Source of the DNA: Agrostemma githago
Taxonomy: Eukaryota; Streptophyta; Magnoliopsida; Caryophyllales; Caryophyllaceae
Length of the DNA: 64,000 nucleotides
Reading direction: 5' to 3'
NCBI GenBank assembly: GCA_958450325.1
Contig: OY288250.1
Coordinates: forward strand, 52,404,898 to 52,468,897
The position numbers were made by a program, and so were the translations under genes. Positions 1 to 10,298 of the stretch are shown here, piece by piece. Position 1 is the stretch's first letter, and every line of letters starts with the position of its first letter. The notes under the pieces are model-generated. The model did not search any database and was not told the origin of the DNA. It was given only the letters and a program-made list of their open reading frames with translations.

Positions 1-454
1 TAGAATCGCGACTAGGCCGACCTTGACTCATTTCTACCAATATGGGGAAACTAGGGGTAGAAATTGCTTTAGTTTGAGACTTACCCTTTCATCGCGAAAG
101 CGAGTTTAAGTAGGTTGGGTGAAGAAACCGAAAGGTGGAAATTTCCCTTTTTATCGTTGTGACAAAAACTCGATCCCGAGACTCTAAGACCTCATTTCCG
201 AATCCCGACTCTCCCCAACACTTTTCCTACTTATTGACCCTAGCCTACGATATCTCGACCTCCCTCGACCTCTCTCGACCTCTCTCGACCCAAAACCCCC
301 ATCTCAATTCCAACCACGATTTGACTCTAGACTTGACCAATACGGCTTAACCCATCTCCCTGCAGATCGATCCCGACCTACCATTACTACATTAGTTAGG
401 TTTGTCGGAGTAAAAATATTGTTTGATTGTACGGGTCACGACGCCCGCGCATCA
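1..454 (+). repeat. E1 5' LTR, 3' portion (truncated by window edge)
   Basis: Non-coding sequence that ends in CA three bases before a canonical primer-binding site, so I read it as the end of a 5' LTR whose start lies outside the window. Around positions 250-291 it holds a run of four near-identical 10-bp units built on CTCGACCT. Positions 355-410 share a loose motif order (clamped pyrimidines, GATCCCGACCTACC, ATTAGTTAGG) with the ends of the other Athila-like LTRs in this window, which supports membership of the same lineage. No matching 3' LTR copy of this stretch is visible. Confidence 0.6.
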
Positions 455-457
455 AAA

Positions 458-475
458 TGGCGCCGTTGCCGGGGA
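458..475 (+). other. E1 primer-binding site
   Basis: TGGCGCCGTTGCCGGGGA, three bases after the LTR end. The same 18-mer is found at E7. It is the primer site usual for Athila-like plant elements, where it pairs with the 3' end of a host tRNA (tRNA-Asp type in published Athila descriptions; the tRNA cannot be verified here). Confidence 0.85.
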
Positions 476-749
476 GACGGTGATAAGTTAATTGATTAAG
501 TCTTTGTTTCATTGTGCTTGGATAATTGTTTTTCCTTTCCTCCTACCCTAGTACCATTAGGTGCTAGGAGGACTCATTGTTTGTTGAGTTTTTGCTAGGT
601 ATACTTTTGATTTAGGTTGCTTGATCCCCATCCGGAGAGCAAGTCACTTGGAAATATTGTGACCAAAGCAACAACTCAATAGTGTATCCCTCTACCAATT
701 TCTTCATTTCTCAACACTTCATCCTCAAACAACTTTCAAGGATTCAAGT
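476..749 (+). other. E1 untranslated leader
   Basis: AT/CT-rich leader between the primer-binding site and the gag start codon. No ORF, tRNA or further repeat was seen. The packaging signal would be expected here but has no recognisable sequence. Confidence 0.5.
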
Positions 750-3374
750 ATGGCTACACTTGGGTCCCATTCTCAACCATCTATTGAAGATATTTCTTCA
801 CCCGTCTTCATTGGAGCTATCCCGGAGAGTTTCGAGCTTAAACCTTCCATCATGCATATGATTCAACAACAAACTTTTCGAGGATTGCCGGATGAAGATG
901 TGATAGACCATGTTTGCCTCTTCAAGGAAAGTCTTATTGGTGTCAAGCTTGAAGGTGTCACCGAGTGCCAACTACGTCGGATTCTTTTTCCCCGCACCTT
1001 GCATGATGGAGCAAGGAGGTGGCTTAAGAGTTTCCCCAACAATACCTTTCGCACTTGGGAGCAATTGAGCAACTCTTTCCTCGAGAAATATTTCCCATCA
1101 TCTAAGACCAACAAATTCCGAAGAGAAATGCAAACATTTCAACAACAAGAAAAAGAAAGCATAAGTGAAGCCTGGGATCGCTTCCAAACTCTACAAATGA
1201 AGTGCCCACATCATGGTATCCCTCATTTGCTTATGCTCCAAACATTTTTCTATTCCTTATCCGCCGATGCTAAGGACATTCTTAATGCAACCGCAAAGGG
1301 CGACTTTTTCCTACTCAACGAGAATGAATCCCATGAGCTTCTTGACAAGATATCCAAAAGTGATATGTTTGCTAAGGAATCGCAAGAGGGTGAATCAAGT
1401 GGAGACTCGGAATCGTCAAATGACATGGAGGCCACTCTTGAGATACAAATCGCTCAACTATTTGAGAGATTTGAGGCAATGGTTGCTAGGGACACCATTC
1501 AACCAGAAATGAGGCCCCCACCAAGAAGAGTCACTCCACCAAGGAGAGACACTCCACCAAGAAGAATCACACCACCTAGACGAACATCTATTTCGCCTCC
1601 AAAGCCATATAGAGTCGAAATTCCATGTGATCATTGTGGAAGATATGATCACGACTCCAATTTTTGTGCGAGGAAGGAACACGTTTATCAAGCCAACACT
1701 CAAGGAACATATGAAAAGCCTCAAACGAACAATCCTAATTTGAGGACCGGATTTTACTCCACGCCGACTCAAGGATCATATCCTTTTCCAAGAGCCCCCA
1801 ATCAAAGGGTTTATCCTAATTCATATGGACCTCATTATCAACTGAGACCTCCTCACACAAATCAATTCAATCAAGGCTATTTCCATCCTCAAGGACCGCC
1901 TAGACCGAACTATGGTCCTCCTTTTGGAACTCATCCTCCATTTAATCAAGGACCTCCTTTTGAAACTCAACCTCCATTTAATCAAGGTCCTCCTTTTGGA
2001 GCTTATCCACCACCTAACCAAGGTCCTCCAAGGAACTTTCAAGGAAACTCTCAACCCTTTTATGACATTCAAGAAACGATCAAGTTCTTATTGAAAGAAA
2101 ATGCGTCAAACTGAGCTAGACTTGAAGCTTTAGAGGCACGAGCCGCGTCGCAAGCTCGAACTCCTCAAGAGCCGACCGATTCTTTCAATCAAGCATCTGT
2201 GAATGCCGTTAAGGTGATCAACAAAAAGAAACCGGTGAACCCTTTCGTCCCACAAACTTCATCTCATTCCTCAATCAATGAACCCGATGAGAAATTGGTC
2301 GAGAGTGCAACCGATAAACCAAGAAGAGATCCGTCAAAGTATCTTGTGAAAGCCCTTGCATTTGTTATTGAACAAATCCCAATAGAGGACACAAATCTAG
2401 TCTCGAGGATCGAAGTGCCTCCTTTGAATGACAAGCCACCAATCTCATTCTTTGGCTAAGCTATGGAGTATATAACCTTCACCTATTTGATAGAGAATTT
2501 GGAAACTAGTCCCTCCATGCCAACTCCGAACGAGTATATAAGGGATATAGTTTTGAATTCTACCATAAGGAAAGAAACTCCACTACCACCTAGGGTCACT
2601 CCAAAAGTTACCATACCTACTAAGCTTGGTGACCCCGGTAGTTTCTGCATACCTTGTTCGATCGACAATGTTGAGATACATCGAGCATTATGTGATCTCG
2701 GGGCGGATATTAGCCTTATGCCATTAATCATTGCTCAGACAATCAATATTCCAAGGATGGCACACTTTCCGCTTAACGTTCAGATGGCCGACGGTACTAC
2801 GAAAGCGCCAATTGGGTTAGCACGAAATCTTATGGTTAAGGTAGGTCCCCTATACATACCTACCGATTTCGTGGTCCTTGACATGCCCATTGAAGAACGC
2901 AATCCTATCTTACTAGGGCGACCTTTCCTAGCAACCGCCGGGGTGATTATCGATGTGAAAAAAGGGAAATTATCTTTTAATGTTGGTAATAGCACCGTTC
3001 AATTTGTATTACCCGATTTCTTGCCGAATATCCCTTTCGCAAAGGAATTATGGGACCATATGGTGGAAATACAAGCCAATGACGAATTTCTAGCCCAAGA
3101 TAATAACCGAACTTCTGATACACCGACATTTGACTATGCCACCGAGGAACCATCCGAAGAAGATGTCCACTATAATGATAGTGATGATGATGGTGTTTTT
3201 CTTATACTTGGACAAGCCCCCGAAGAAGAAGTTTTAAATGAGTGGGGTATGCTACCGGAAGTAGCTCGCCTCATGGGTTTGCCAAGGCTAAGAAGACAAC
3301 ATATGGTTGGTGGCGTTATTATCAAGGACAAGGAGCATGGTACTCCGGGTTGCTTTTCAAGCAACCTCGATTAA
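750..3374 (+). pseudogene. E1 gag-protease polyprotein, two in-frame stops
   Basis: One continuous frame, interrupted only by TGA at 2112-2114 and TAA at 2457-2459. Residues about 40-210 are a plant retrotransposon gag domain (capsid-like, with conserved RRILFP and SWLKSFP-type helices and the CPHHG motif). This is followed by an Arg/Pro-rich stretch, a CX2CX4HX4C zinc knuckle from nt 1627, and Pro/Gln-rich FNQGPPF repeats. After the second stop comes a retropepsin domain: IPCSIDN, then active-site motif CDLGADISLMP (Asp codon at 2694) and the ILLGRPFLATAG flap-side strand. D-L-G in place of D-T/S-G is normal for Athila-like proteases. The frame ends in an acidic tail and is not followed by RT. 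Protein function would be virus-like particle formation and polyprotein cleavage. The two stops make the present copy non-functional. Confidence 0.85.
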
Positions 3375-3681
3375 ACTCAAAACACTTAATTCGGTTTGGT
3401 GGTGTCCATAATAACCACCTTTGTAAATATTTGTATATTCTCGTCTCTTTTTATCTTCCTCGAACAATAGATTTTAGATTTTTCCTTTTGGGAGTTTGTT
3501 TTCTCTTTGGTACTTGCAGGAATCATGAAGATTTCTCTCGGAAATTTTTGGAGTTGCGCTCTAAACGATTATAAACAATTTGGATTGAGAAGATAAGTGA
3601 TATTTTTGAAGAAGCTAAGGATGTTTGGACCAAGTCTTAGAAAAATTTTCGTAGCAAGAAGCTTATTCGGAGTGGAGGATC
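3375..3681 (+). other. Spacer where pol is missing
   Basis: An autonomous Athila-type element would have RT, RNase H and integrase following PR. None of their motifs occurs here in any frame. A reading frame continues on the plus strand from 3242 to 3574 but has no recognisable domain and overlaps the protease tail. Confidence 0.5.
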
Positions 3682-4023
3682 TCACCGGACAACGTTTTGC
3701 CCGGTGGAATTGTGGCCCGAGGTCCGTCGGGTGAAACTTCACCCGATAGTGACTTGCTCGAACCTAAGGAATTGACGGAAAATCCGTCGGGCAAAACTTC
3801 ACCCGGTGGAATCTCACCGGGCGAAATTTCGCCCCGCGGTGAAAATATTTTACGACTTGGAATTTGACGAAAATCCGACCGGGCGAAATTTCGCCCGATG
3901 GAATCTGACCGGGCGAAATTTCGCCCGGTGGTGAAGCAGCGCGGAATCGACGAAATTCGACCCGAATACCGTTGGGCGAAATTTCGCCCGATGGTGACCC
4001 ACCGGGCGAAACCTCACCCCGCG
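3682..4023 (+). repeat. Array of GC-rich dyads upstream of env-like ORF (E1)
   Basis: At least seven inverted repeats of 16-20 bp at irregular 20-60 bp spacing. The clearest are perfect palindromes: CGGGCGAAATTTCGCCCG at 3880-3897 and CCGGGCGAAATTTCGCCCGG at 3909-3928. Variants lie at 3728-3745 (CGGGTGAAACTTCACCCG), 3788-3805, 3816-3835, 3973-3991 and 4002-4020. The array ends about 285 bp before the env-like start codon. It is the counterpart of the arrays at 15317-15508 and in the LTRs, though the sequence is entirely different. Confidence 0.85.
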
Positions 4024-4169
4024 GCAGCCTTACCCAACCAAACCCCCCTTCCCATCTTCATTATTCACTTTTCATATCTCTCTCCTCAACCAAAACCCCA
4101 AAAAACCCAAACAAACCCCAAATTCTCCACCTTAAACCACCTCTAATCCCTTCAATCCTCTATTAAAAT

Positions 4170-4190
4170 TCAATCAAATTATATATTCCT
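4170..4190 (+). promoter_or_regulatory. Possible TATA element before env-like ORF
   Basis: AATTATATATTCC lies about 130 bp upstream of the env-like ATG and about 160 bp downstream of the dyad array, the same relative order as array then TATA in the LTRs. This fits an internal promoter but is only positional evidence in an AT-rich leader. Confidence 0.25.
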
Positions 4191-4306
4191 CATCCCTACC
4201 AGATTCGTAACACTTCCTTGGAGTTTGTTTTGAGAAATCGTTCAAGTTCCGACAAACCCCAAATCGAGACCGTCAACACATAATCATCAAATTTCAAGCA
4301 TCAAGG

Positions 4307-6094
4307 ATGAAGAGGGTGAAACAAATGGCAAGGAAACAGATTTCTTCAATGCTAAATCGTAGTTCGGGGTCAACATCATCCTCAAGGTCCGAGGAGCAAC
4401 CGGCCGAGGCTCGGGAGAAATCTGTCCCGATGCCTATTCAAACGCAAGGATCCGTTCCGAGAGAACAACCTGTTCCGCTCGAGGTATGTTACCCGAAAAT
4501 CCGTCGTAATTTTCGTGAACCTTTATCTGGTCTCTATTTCGCTAAGAAAGCTCATGTTGATAAATGTAAAAAAAATTGGGTCTGTCGTCTCGAGCCAACT
4601 CGTTGGGCGGCTCGAGATGTACTTGAGCGTATGGGCATAGAACCGCAGGTACGAGCAATGTGCCGAAGTCTTGGTCTCATCAATTTTTATGCCTCTAAGG
4701 AGGAAACTTTTCAGAAATTGACGTGCGAGTTTTTCGTAACTTTCGAGATAAGTGGCGATGATAATACCACTGTCTCTTTTCAGTTGCGAGAAACTTCGTA
4801 CGTCCTCAACTTGAGAGACTTCGGTGCACTGCTTGGTTTACCTTCTTCAGTCCTTGGAAAGCCTAGGGCGGGCCAGACTCGGGACGATAAATTCGGCCGA
4901 GATCGATTCTGGTTTAAAATAGCCCGCCAGAAGACTTTCAAGGGAGGAAAGATGCGTTCCTCCTCTATCTGAAACCCCATCCTCCGGTATGTGGCGCGTA
5001 TTATAGCCAACTCGTTCTTGTCGAACTATGATACGCATCACAACTGTAGTGCTTTAGCTGTTCAACTTTTAGAGGATGCAGTTTCGGAGAGAGGCCCGTC
5101 GATCGATATGGCTGAGGCCTTAGCTACTCATTTCGCTCAGATTGCGAAGGGCGGCCGCAAGAGAATTTCTTGTGGCGGTGTTGTAACGATGTTAGCTAAA
5201 GCCTTAAAAGTCGATTTTAGCGATTTGGCACCAGTTGATAGAGCGGAAATTTTCATAGATGAAGTTTATTGTCCTTTTCTTGTGTGGCCCCAGAAAGGGG
5301 ATTATAACAGTTTGTTTCTGTATAAGATTACTGAGCTGCGCGCTATTGCCATGCCTAGCCCCAATTGGGTTAGGCTAGATATTGAAGAGAACTTCGGCAT
5401 GCCAAAGAGGTCCGGGGAATACATTCGGGATAACACCCGAGGTAAGTTTCTTATAGTTCAATACCCCGAGGGACCCTTAGACTTTGGCGACGATGATATA
5501 GAGGTCGCAGATGTGTCGGAGGAGGAACCAGAGGTTGGAACCTCTCGGGATTTGGGTTATAGGACTTTACCGTCATCATCACATGGACCCTCTTCCTCCC
5601 ACCAACCCGAACCCCAGACCTCGCAATTTTTCACCCCTGACTTTTCGGAATTCACACCACACCGACACTCCACGTTCACCCAGTCTACCCCTGGTTTTCA
5701 GGAGGACGTCAACATGAGTCCTCCGCGACACTCCTCGTTCTTTGGATCAGAGGACTTTTACAACCAATGGGGGGAAGTCTATAACCGTACACGTCAGACT
5801 TGGGAGAACTCGACTACCTCACTAAACCTGGCCCAGGATGCCTACAATTTAGCCCGAAATGCACGCGATACTGCGCATGGCTCGTACGCGTACTCTAGGG
5901 ATGGTTTTGAGTACGCCCGGACCAGTTTTGAAATGGCTAGGGACGCCGCTAGGGATGGCCAAGCAGCGAGGTTGGCGGCAGAGGAGAACCAAAGGATGTT
6001 GCAGCAGCAACAAAGCTACTTTGATAGATTTTTCGGTATGCCTCCGCCCGGGTCTTACTACCCACCACCACCTCGTCCCCCAGGTCCTATGTGA
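4307..6094 (+). pseudogene. E1 ATHILA/env-like ORF with one nonsense codon
   Basis: A single frame broken by TGA at 4970-4972; the following residues (NPILRYVARIIAN) continue the domain, so a CGA-to-TGA change is the simplest cause. The first half (residues about 60-330) resembles the ATHILA ORF-1 family (the extra ORF downstream of pol in Athila elements, sometimes called env-like): FREPLSGLYFAKKAHVDKCK, a conserved LNLRDFGALLGLP segment, and LFLYKITELRAIAMPSPNWV. The C-terminal third is low-complexity: Ser/Pro-rich, then an Ala/Arg heptad-like stretch (LAQDAYNLARNARDTA) that could form a coiled coil, ending in poly-Pro. No convincing signal peptide or membrane helix was seen, so an envelope role is not supported by this copy. 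The start was chosen at the first ATG after the CT-rich leader. E3 keeps the same ATGAAGAGGG start context. Confidence 0.75.
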
Positions 6095-6114
6095 GTGGCC
6101 GAGTTTCGTTAGTG

Positions 6115-6126
6115 TTAGTGTGGGGG
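6115..6126 (+). other. E1 polypurine tract
   Basis: TAGTGTGGGGGT just after the env-like stop, matching in form the GTGTGGGGGAGT tracts of E3. It is followed by TG at 6127, the expected LTR start. Confidence 0.55.
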
Positions 6127-6470
6127 TGTTAGTTGTCGGTTGTTAGTCGTCAGTAGTCTGTTCTCTTGTCTCAGTTATCTCGTTCACTATCAGTCCTTGC
6201 AGCGCCAATTTTTGGCATTTGATAAATTATGTTGTTGGTTGATTTGTAATGAGTCATTTTGTTGATTTGAGGAATTGTAAGCCCCTCCGTGATCCTACTT
6301 GGGTCGTTACACACGTGAGGTTACACACTTGCAAAGAATGTAAACACAACCACTTTGACTACAAAACTTACTTGTCTTTAAACAATCGACGTAGCAAAAG
6401 GAATAGGGTTAAAACAACGGATGTTACAGTATTTCCACCACAACAAAAGAACTAGGTTATCAGCCCACCG
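6127..6470 (+). repeat. Probable start of E1 3' LTR, truncated
   Basis: Begins TGTT directly after the polypurine tract and has no coding capacity. It does not resemble positions 1-454, as expected if only the LTR beginning survives here and only the LTR end is visible at the window start. It gives way near 6470 to sequence of another LTR family. Confidence 0.4.
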
Positions 6471-6612
6471 ATTGATTAGTAGAGGCCGCTATAGTGCGGG
6501 CGGAATTGGGTGTTGACATCTATCGGATGTTGGCTTCCCAATACGTACCCTCACCCCTTACTAACAATCTACGGCTTCCGGATGTCCGAAACCAATTTCA
6601 ATGAGAGTCATT
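6471..6612 (+). repeat. Old LTR fragment related to E5 LTR (left part)
   Basis: The block from AGGCCGCTA through GTGCGGGCGG, CCCTCACCCCTTACT, TTCCGGATGTCCG and GAGAGTCATT follows, in the same order, positions 43103-43225 of the E5 LTR. It is therefore a diverged member of that LTR superfamily. E2 inserted at its right end. Confidence 0.65.
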
Positions 6613-6617
6613 CCAGG

Positions 6618-7316
6618 TGATGGGAGTCGGTAGCCTGATGCGGGTCGCCCGTCATCTGGGCCCCGAGGAAGCTCGACCTGAGAATAGAGAAAGGCCTGCT
6701 TGGCAGACCGCCAAGCAAGATTGCTAAGAAACCTCAAACTAGCGACCTCAGTCGCTTCGCTGCCCAACAAGGTCATGCCGCCTGCTGGCCAGGGCAATTG
6801 AGCCCCATGCCTGCCAGTCTCCAGGGCGCACTCGCCCCTGGTAGGGCCATGGGAAGACCAAGGACTCTTCCGTCATTTGCCTAAGGTAAAAGGAAATGAG
6901 TGGACAAAGTGAACCCACGTGTCACTTACCCGCCCACTCATTCTCCTTTTCTCTCTCCTTCTCTTTTCTCTCTCTTGAGGAAAGGTATAAATACTTTGCC
7001 ATTTCCCACATGCAAAAGGTTGGATTTTCTCTCTCTGGACTCTCACTCTTAAAACGACCACCTTACTCATCACGAGTAAGGTTTCTCAAGATTATTCAAG
7101 GACTGACTTAGGCATCGGAGAGGGTTCCCCCGGACACCTCCAGGGCCCTGTGCTTTCTGTGTGCAGGGAGCAGGCCGACTCCGTCGGGAAGGTTCGAACA
7201 TTTGAGTGGGAGAACAGAGGGATTAAAAGGAATCATATCATCATCATCATCAAGGTAGCATCATAATCAAAGGATCCGAATCCAAAGTCGGATTTATTGT
7301 TTCCGTTACCGGAACA
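6618..7316 (+). repeat. E2 5' LTR
   Basis: Starts TGATGGG, ends GGAACA. It contains a perfect dyad GCTTGGC/GCCAAGC at 6698-6716, a second dyad around 6822-6841, a TATA box, and an R-region hairpin at 7060-7081. It pairs with 29302-29988 along its whole length. Confidence 0.93.
6986..6993 (+). promoter_or_regulatory. E2 5' LTR TATA box
   Basis: TATAAATA after a long CT-rich tract, identical at 29658-29665 in the 3' LTR. It is the likely pol II start element for the sense transcript. Confidence 0.75.
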
Positions 7317-7319
7317 ATT

Positions 7320-7337
7320 TGGCGCCGTCTGTGGGGA
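7320..7337 (+). other. E2 primer-binding site
   Basis: TGGCGCCGTCTGTGGGGA three bases after the LTR end, the form usual for Tat-lineage elements and different from the Athila-type site in its second half. Confidence 0.85.
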
Positions 7338-7388
7338 AGAAATTCGGTTGTGCTCACGAGTTACCCAGAAAAATCAATCAATCAAAAA

Positions 7389-9345
7389 TATGCCTGAGAT
7401 TGTTGAAGGCAGTTCTGGGGTGGGTCCGACGGTACCACTGGTGATCCCCCTGTATTGTATGCTCTTACCAGAGATAGCGCCCACCGCCACAATCCCGGGA
7501 GTAGGGCGGGCTAGTCTCCAAGGGGCGCCCAACAGAGAGACTGCAATTGCAGCTGGGCAGGTTGGTCCTCAGGGGCCCAGCTTGAACCTCACCCCTGCCC
7601 AGGTTGCACAGACTGCAGCCTTCTTCTCAGCCATGCTCAATCAGAAATTCACTCTGGAGGACCTGGTGGGCAGGATCGCAACGATCCTCAGGCAACTTCA
7701 CTTCGAAAATGTGGAAGGGGCTGGGGGCACGAAGCGAACCGCTGCCAGTAATATCCAAAAGAAAGCAAGAAAGACCGCTCAGGGGTATGTGCAGGCCCAG
7801 AAACGTATTACCGGTAATCAAGAATAGCCTGCCCAGCAACAAGCATTTTCCATACATACCACTGAGTCCACATCTGCAATCAGAAAGAGAGGCTTATCCC
7901 AAGATCTCCAGGAACGCATGAGCCCCAGGGAGCCTGCCTGGAATTATTTGGGGGAAAAGCAGGGTGGGGTCTTCTCCAGGTTGACACCTGTAGCGGAGTC
8001 ATAGCCAGCTCCAGGGCTGTCTCAGAGCTTGCAATCAAAGCTCAATCGGGGACAGCCACTCGAGTCAAGGCACCGTCAAGGTGACAACCTTGAACCACCC
8101 CAGAAAAAGCGCTCCAGGCACCGCTCCCATGCGAGGGATGATGAGGCTATGAGTTGGCAGCCTCCCAGGCACCGCTCCTCTAGTATTGGGAAACCGACCC
8201 CAGGCAAGTGGGACGACTACGGTTACCACTCTGTGGGGAGCAGGTCGAAAATGGTGAGTAGACCTACCAAAACTCCGCTCCACCCTGAGGTGCAGGGTCA
8301 TCCTATCCCGAAGATCAAAATGCCTACTGTCAAGTTCGACGAAACCACCGACCCGGAGGATCACCTGGCCGCATATGAAAGTCACATGGGTATTTACGAT
8401 GCCGACGACGCAGTCTGGTGCAATATTTTCCCTACCACCCTGGTGGGTCTGGCCCAAGGGTGGTTCCGGGACCTGCCGAAGGGGTCGATCAGTTACTTTA
8501 TAGAACTAGTCGAGGCTTTCTTGGACCAATATGCTGGGAACAAGAGGCACCAGCTAACCCGCTTTGATCTGATGACCCTCAGGCAGAAAAAGGGTGAGTC
8601 TGTCAGGGACTATCTGAAGAAGTTCGATCTGGCCTTCCAGTAGGTGAGGGAAATCGATGACCCGACAGCGGCATATGCTTTGACCAACTCGCTACTCCCT
8701 GGACAGATGAAGAACCAAATGATCAGAGCCCAACCAGAAACTCTGGCCAAGGCTCGAAAGATTGTTGAGGGTTTCATGCTTCAGGAGGAGTTCCACAGCC
8801 TGCCGGACACCCCCGTAGGACCTTCCAGGCCACAGGGGGGACCGCAGGGTGGACGCGGCAGAGGTGAAGCAGGGAAGCAAAGAGCTGAGGAGGGTGACAC
8901 CCCGAGAAAGGAGCACACAGCCTATCAGCCAAGGTTTGACAGCTACACAGCCCTCAATAAGTCGAGAGCCAAAATTTTCGAGCTGGAAAAAGAGATGGCC
9001 AAGTGGAACCGCCCGAGCAAGCCGCGCAGCCCAAAGGGTGATCCAAAGAATTTTTGCATGTTTCATGATTATATCGGGCATACAACTGAGGAGTGTCGCC
9101 ACCTAAAAGATGAGTTGAAAAACTCATCAGGAATGGTTGGCTGAGCAACTATGCAGCGAGAAATAAAGGTTAGAAAGAGGCGACAGACAAGCCTGAAGGA
9201 TCGGTGCAGAACTGCTTGATCATCCATGTGATATTAGGAGACGCGGAGGGCCAGACCAGTAAGAGAAGCCAAAAAAAGACAAATCCGCGAGCTGCGGAAC
9301 CAGATATGCTACGCTGAGAGGGCAGGGAGCCCAAAAGGCCTGACC
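7389..9345 (+). pseudogene. E2 gag (Tat type), broken
   Basis: Starts at ATG 7389 (MPEIVEGSSG), 52 bp after the PBS. In-frame stops are at 7825, 8002 and 8641, and a missing base near 9124 shifts the frame before the conserved NGWLSNYA segment. The capsid-like domain spans nt 8310-8800: KFDETTDPEDHLAAYESHM, FPTTLVGLAQGWFRDLP, YAGNKRHQLTRFDL and KKGESVRDYLKKF are typical of Tat gag. A CX2H-type knuckle (CMFHDYIGHTTEEC) lies near 9056. The role would be particle assembly and RNA packaging. The lesions make this copy defective. Confidence 0.85.
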
Positions 9346-9849
9346 TTGAGCATCATCCCTGAGGATGCAGGGCGGGTGGTGTACCCTCACAACGACCCCT
9401 TGGTGTTGTCTCTAGTCATCAGCAATCACGTTGTAAGAAGGTGTATGGTGGATACGGGAGCCTACATTAATCTGCTATACAAAGACGCATTTGACAAAAT
9501 GAATCTAGAAAAAAGACACCTCAGGCCCGCCCCTGGATCGCTTTACGGGTTCAGCGGGGCAGGCGTACTCCCGATGGGGATCATCGATCTGCCGGTGACA
9601 TTTAGGGAGGGAACCTCAGCCAGAAACATCAGGGCATCATTTGTAGTTGTGGACGCGAAGTCCGCCTATAACGCCTTGATAGGCAAGGAAACCCTGGACG
9701 AAATCGAAGCCGCCATATCGATCAGGGCCTAGACACTAGACTATATCACGGATTTTGGAATGGAGGGAAAGGTGCACGGGGACCAGGAGTCAGCCAGACA
9801 ATGCTACTCCGTGGCCCTGCGCACCCACGAAACCGAGAGGAAAGGCAAG
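9346..9849 (+). pseudogene. E2 protease domain, cut by E3
   Basis: Retropepsin-like domain with active-site motif VDTGAYINLLY (Asp codon 9451), a Gly-rich flap (YGFSGAGVLPMG) and the NALIGKETLDE strand. The frame stops at 9730-9732, but clear protein-like sequence continues to the E3 junction (CYSVALRTHE) and resumes after 19648. It cleaves the Gag-Pol polyprotein in functional relatives. Confidence 0.8.
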
Positions 9850-9961
9850 TGATAAGTGTAGTTTGTAGTGCCTTAGGCAAGTGACAAGTGATACCCACTC
9901 GGTTAGTTTAGTATTAGTGTGTGCTTACTCGAGGGCGAGTAAGGGTTAAGTGTGGGGGAGT
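9850..9961 (+). repeat. E3 first-unit remnant: LTR stub, filler, polypurine tract
   Basis: 9850-9872 equals the first 23 bp of the E3 LTR. 9873-9891 is filler resembling the adjacent GGCAAGTGATAAGTG. From TACCCACTCGG onward the sequence equals 17955-18024, ending in GTGTGGGGGAGT. A deletion therefore removed nearly a whole first unit. Confidence 0.85.
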
Positions 9962-10298
9962 TGATAAGTGTAGTTTGTAGTGCCTATTTTGCTTTGTTTT
10001 AGTCCCATTTCCTTGTGAAATCGCTCCTTGGGAGCGATTCATGGGCTTCTTATGCTTCCTTTAGTCCGTTTCAAGTTCCCGAGACCGATTTGGAAGAGTT
10101 GGAGTGATTCCGACTCAATACATACACATTTTGGAGCCAACGAGATAAAGGAACGATGACTCGAGGCCTTGGAATCGACCCCGAGACCTTGGGGCCCAAT
10201 CCCGAGCATCCAAGACCCGATCCCGAGTCCCGAGAATCGACGGGAAGCCCATGAGATACAAGGAGGGACCCTAGAGCTCTTATTAGAGGCATACAAGA

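Noticed and set aside
3682..4023. Palindromic array as a CRISPR-like array
   Set aside because: Plant retroelement context, irregular spacing, variable repeat sequence, no leader or cas genes.
4307..6094. True envelope protein
   Set aside because: No signal peptide, cleavage site or convincing membrane helix in this copy; only the ATHILA ORF family resemblance supports the env-like label.
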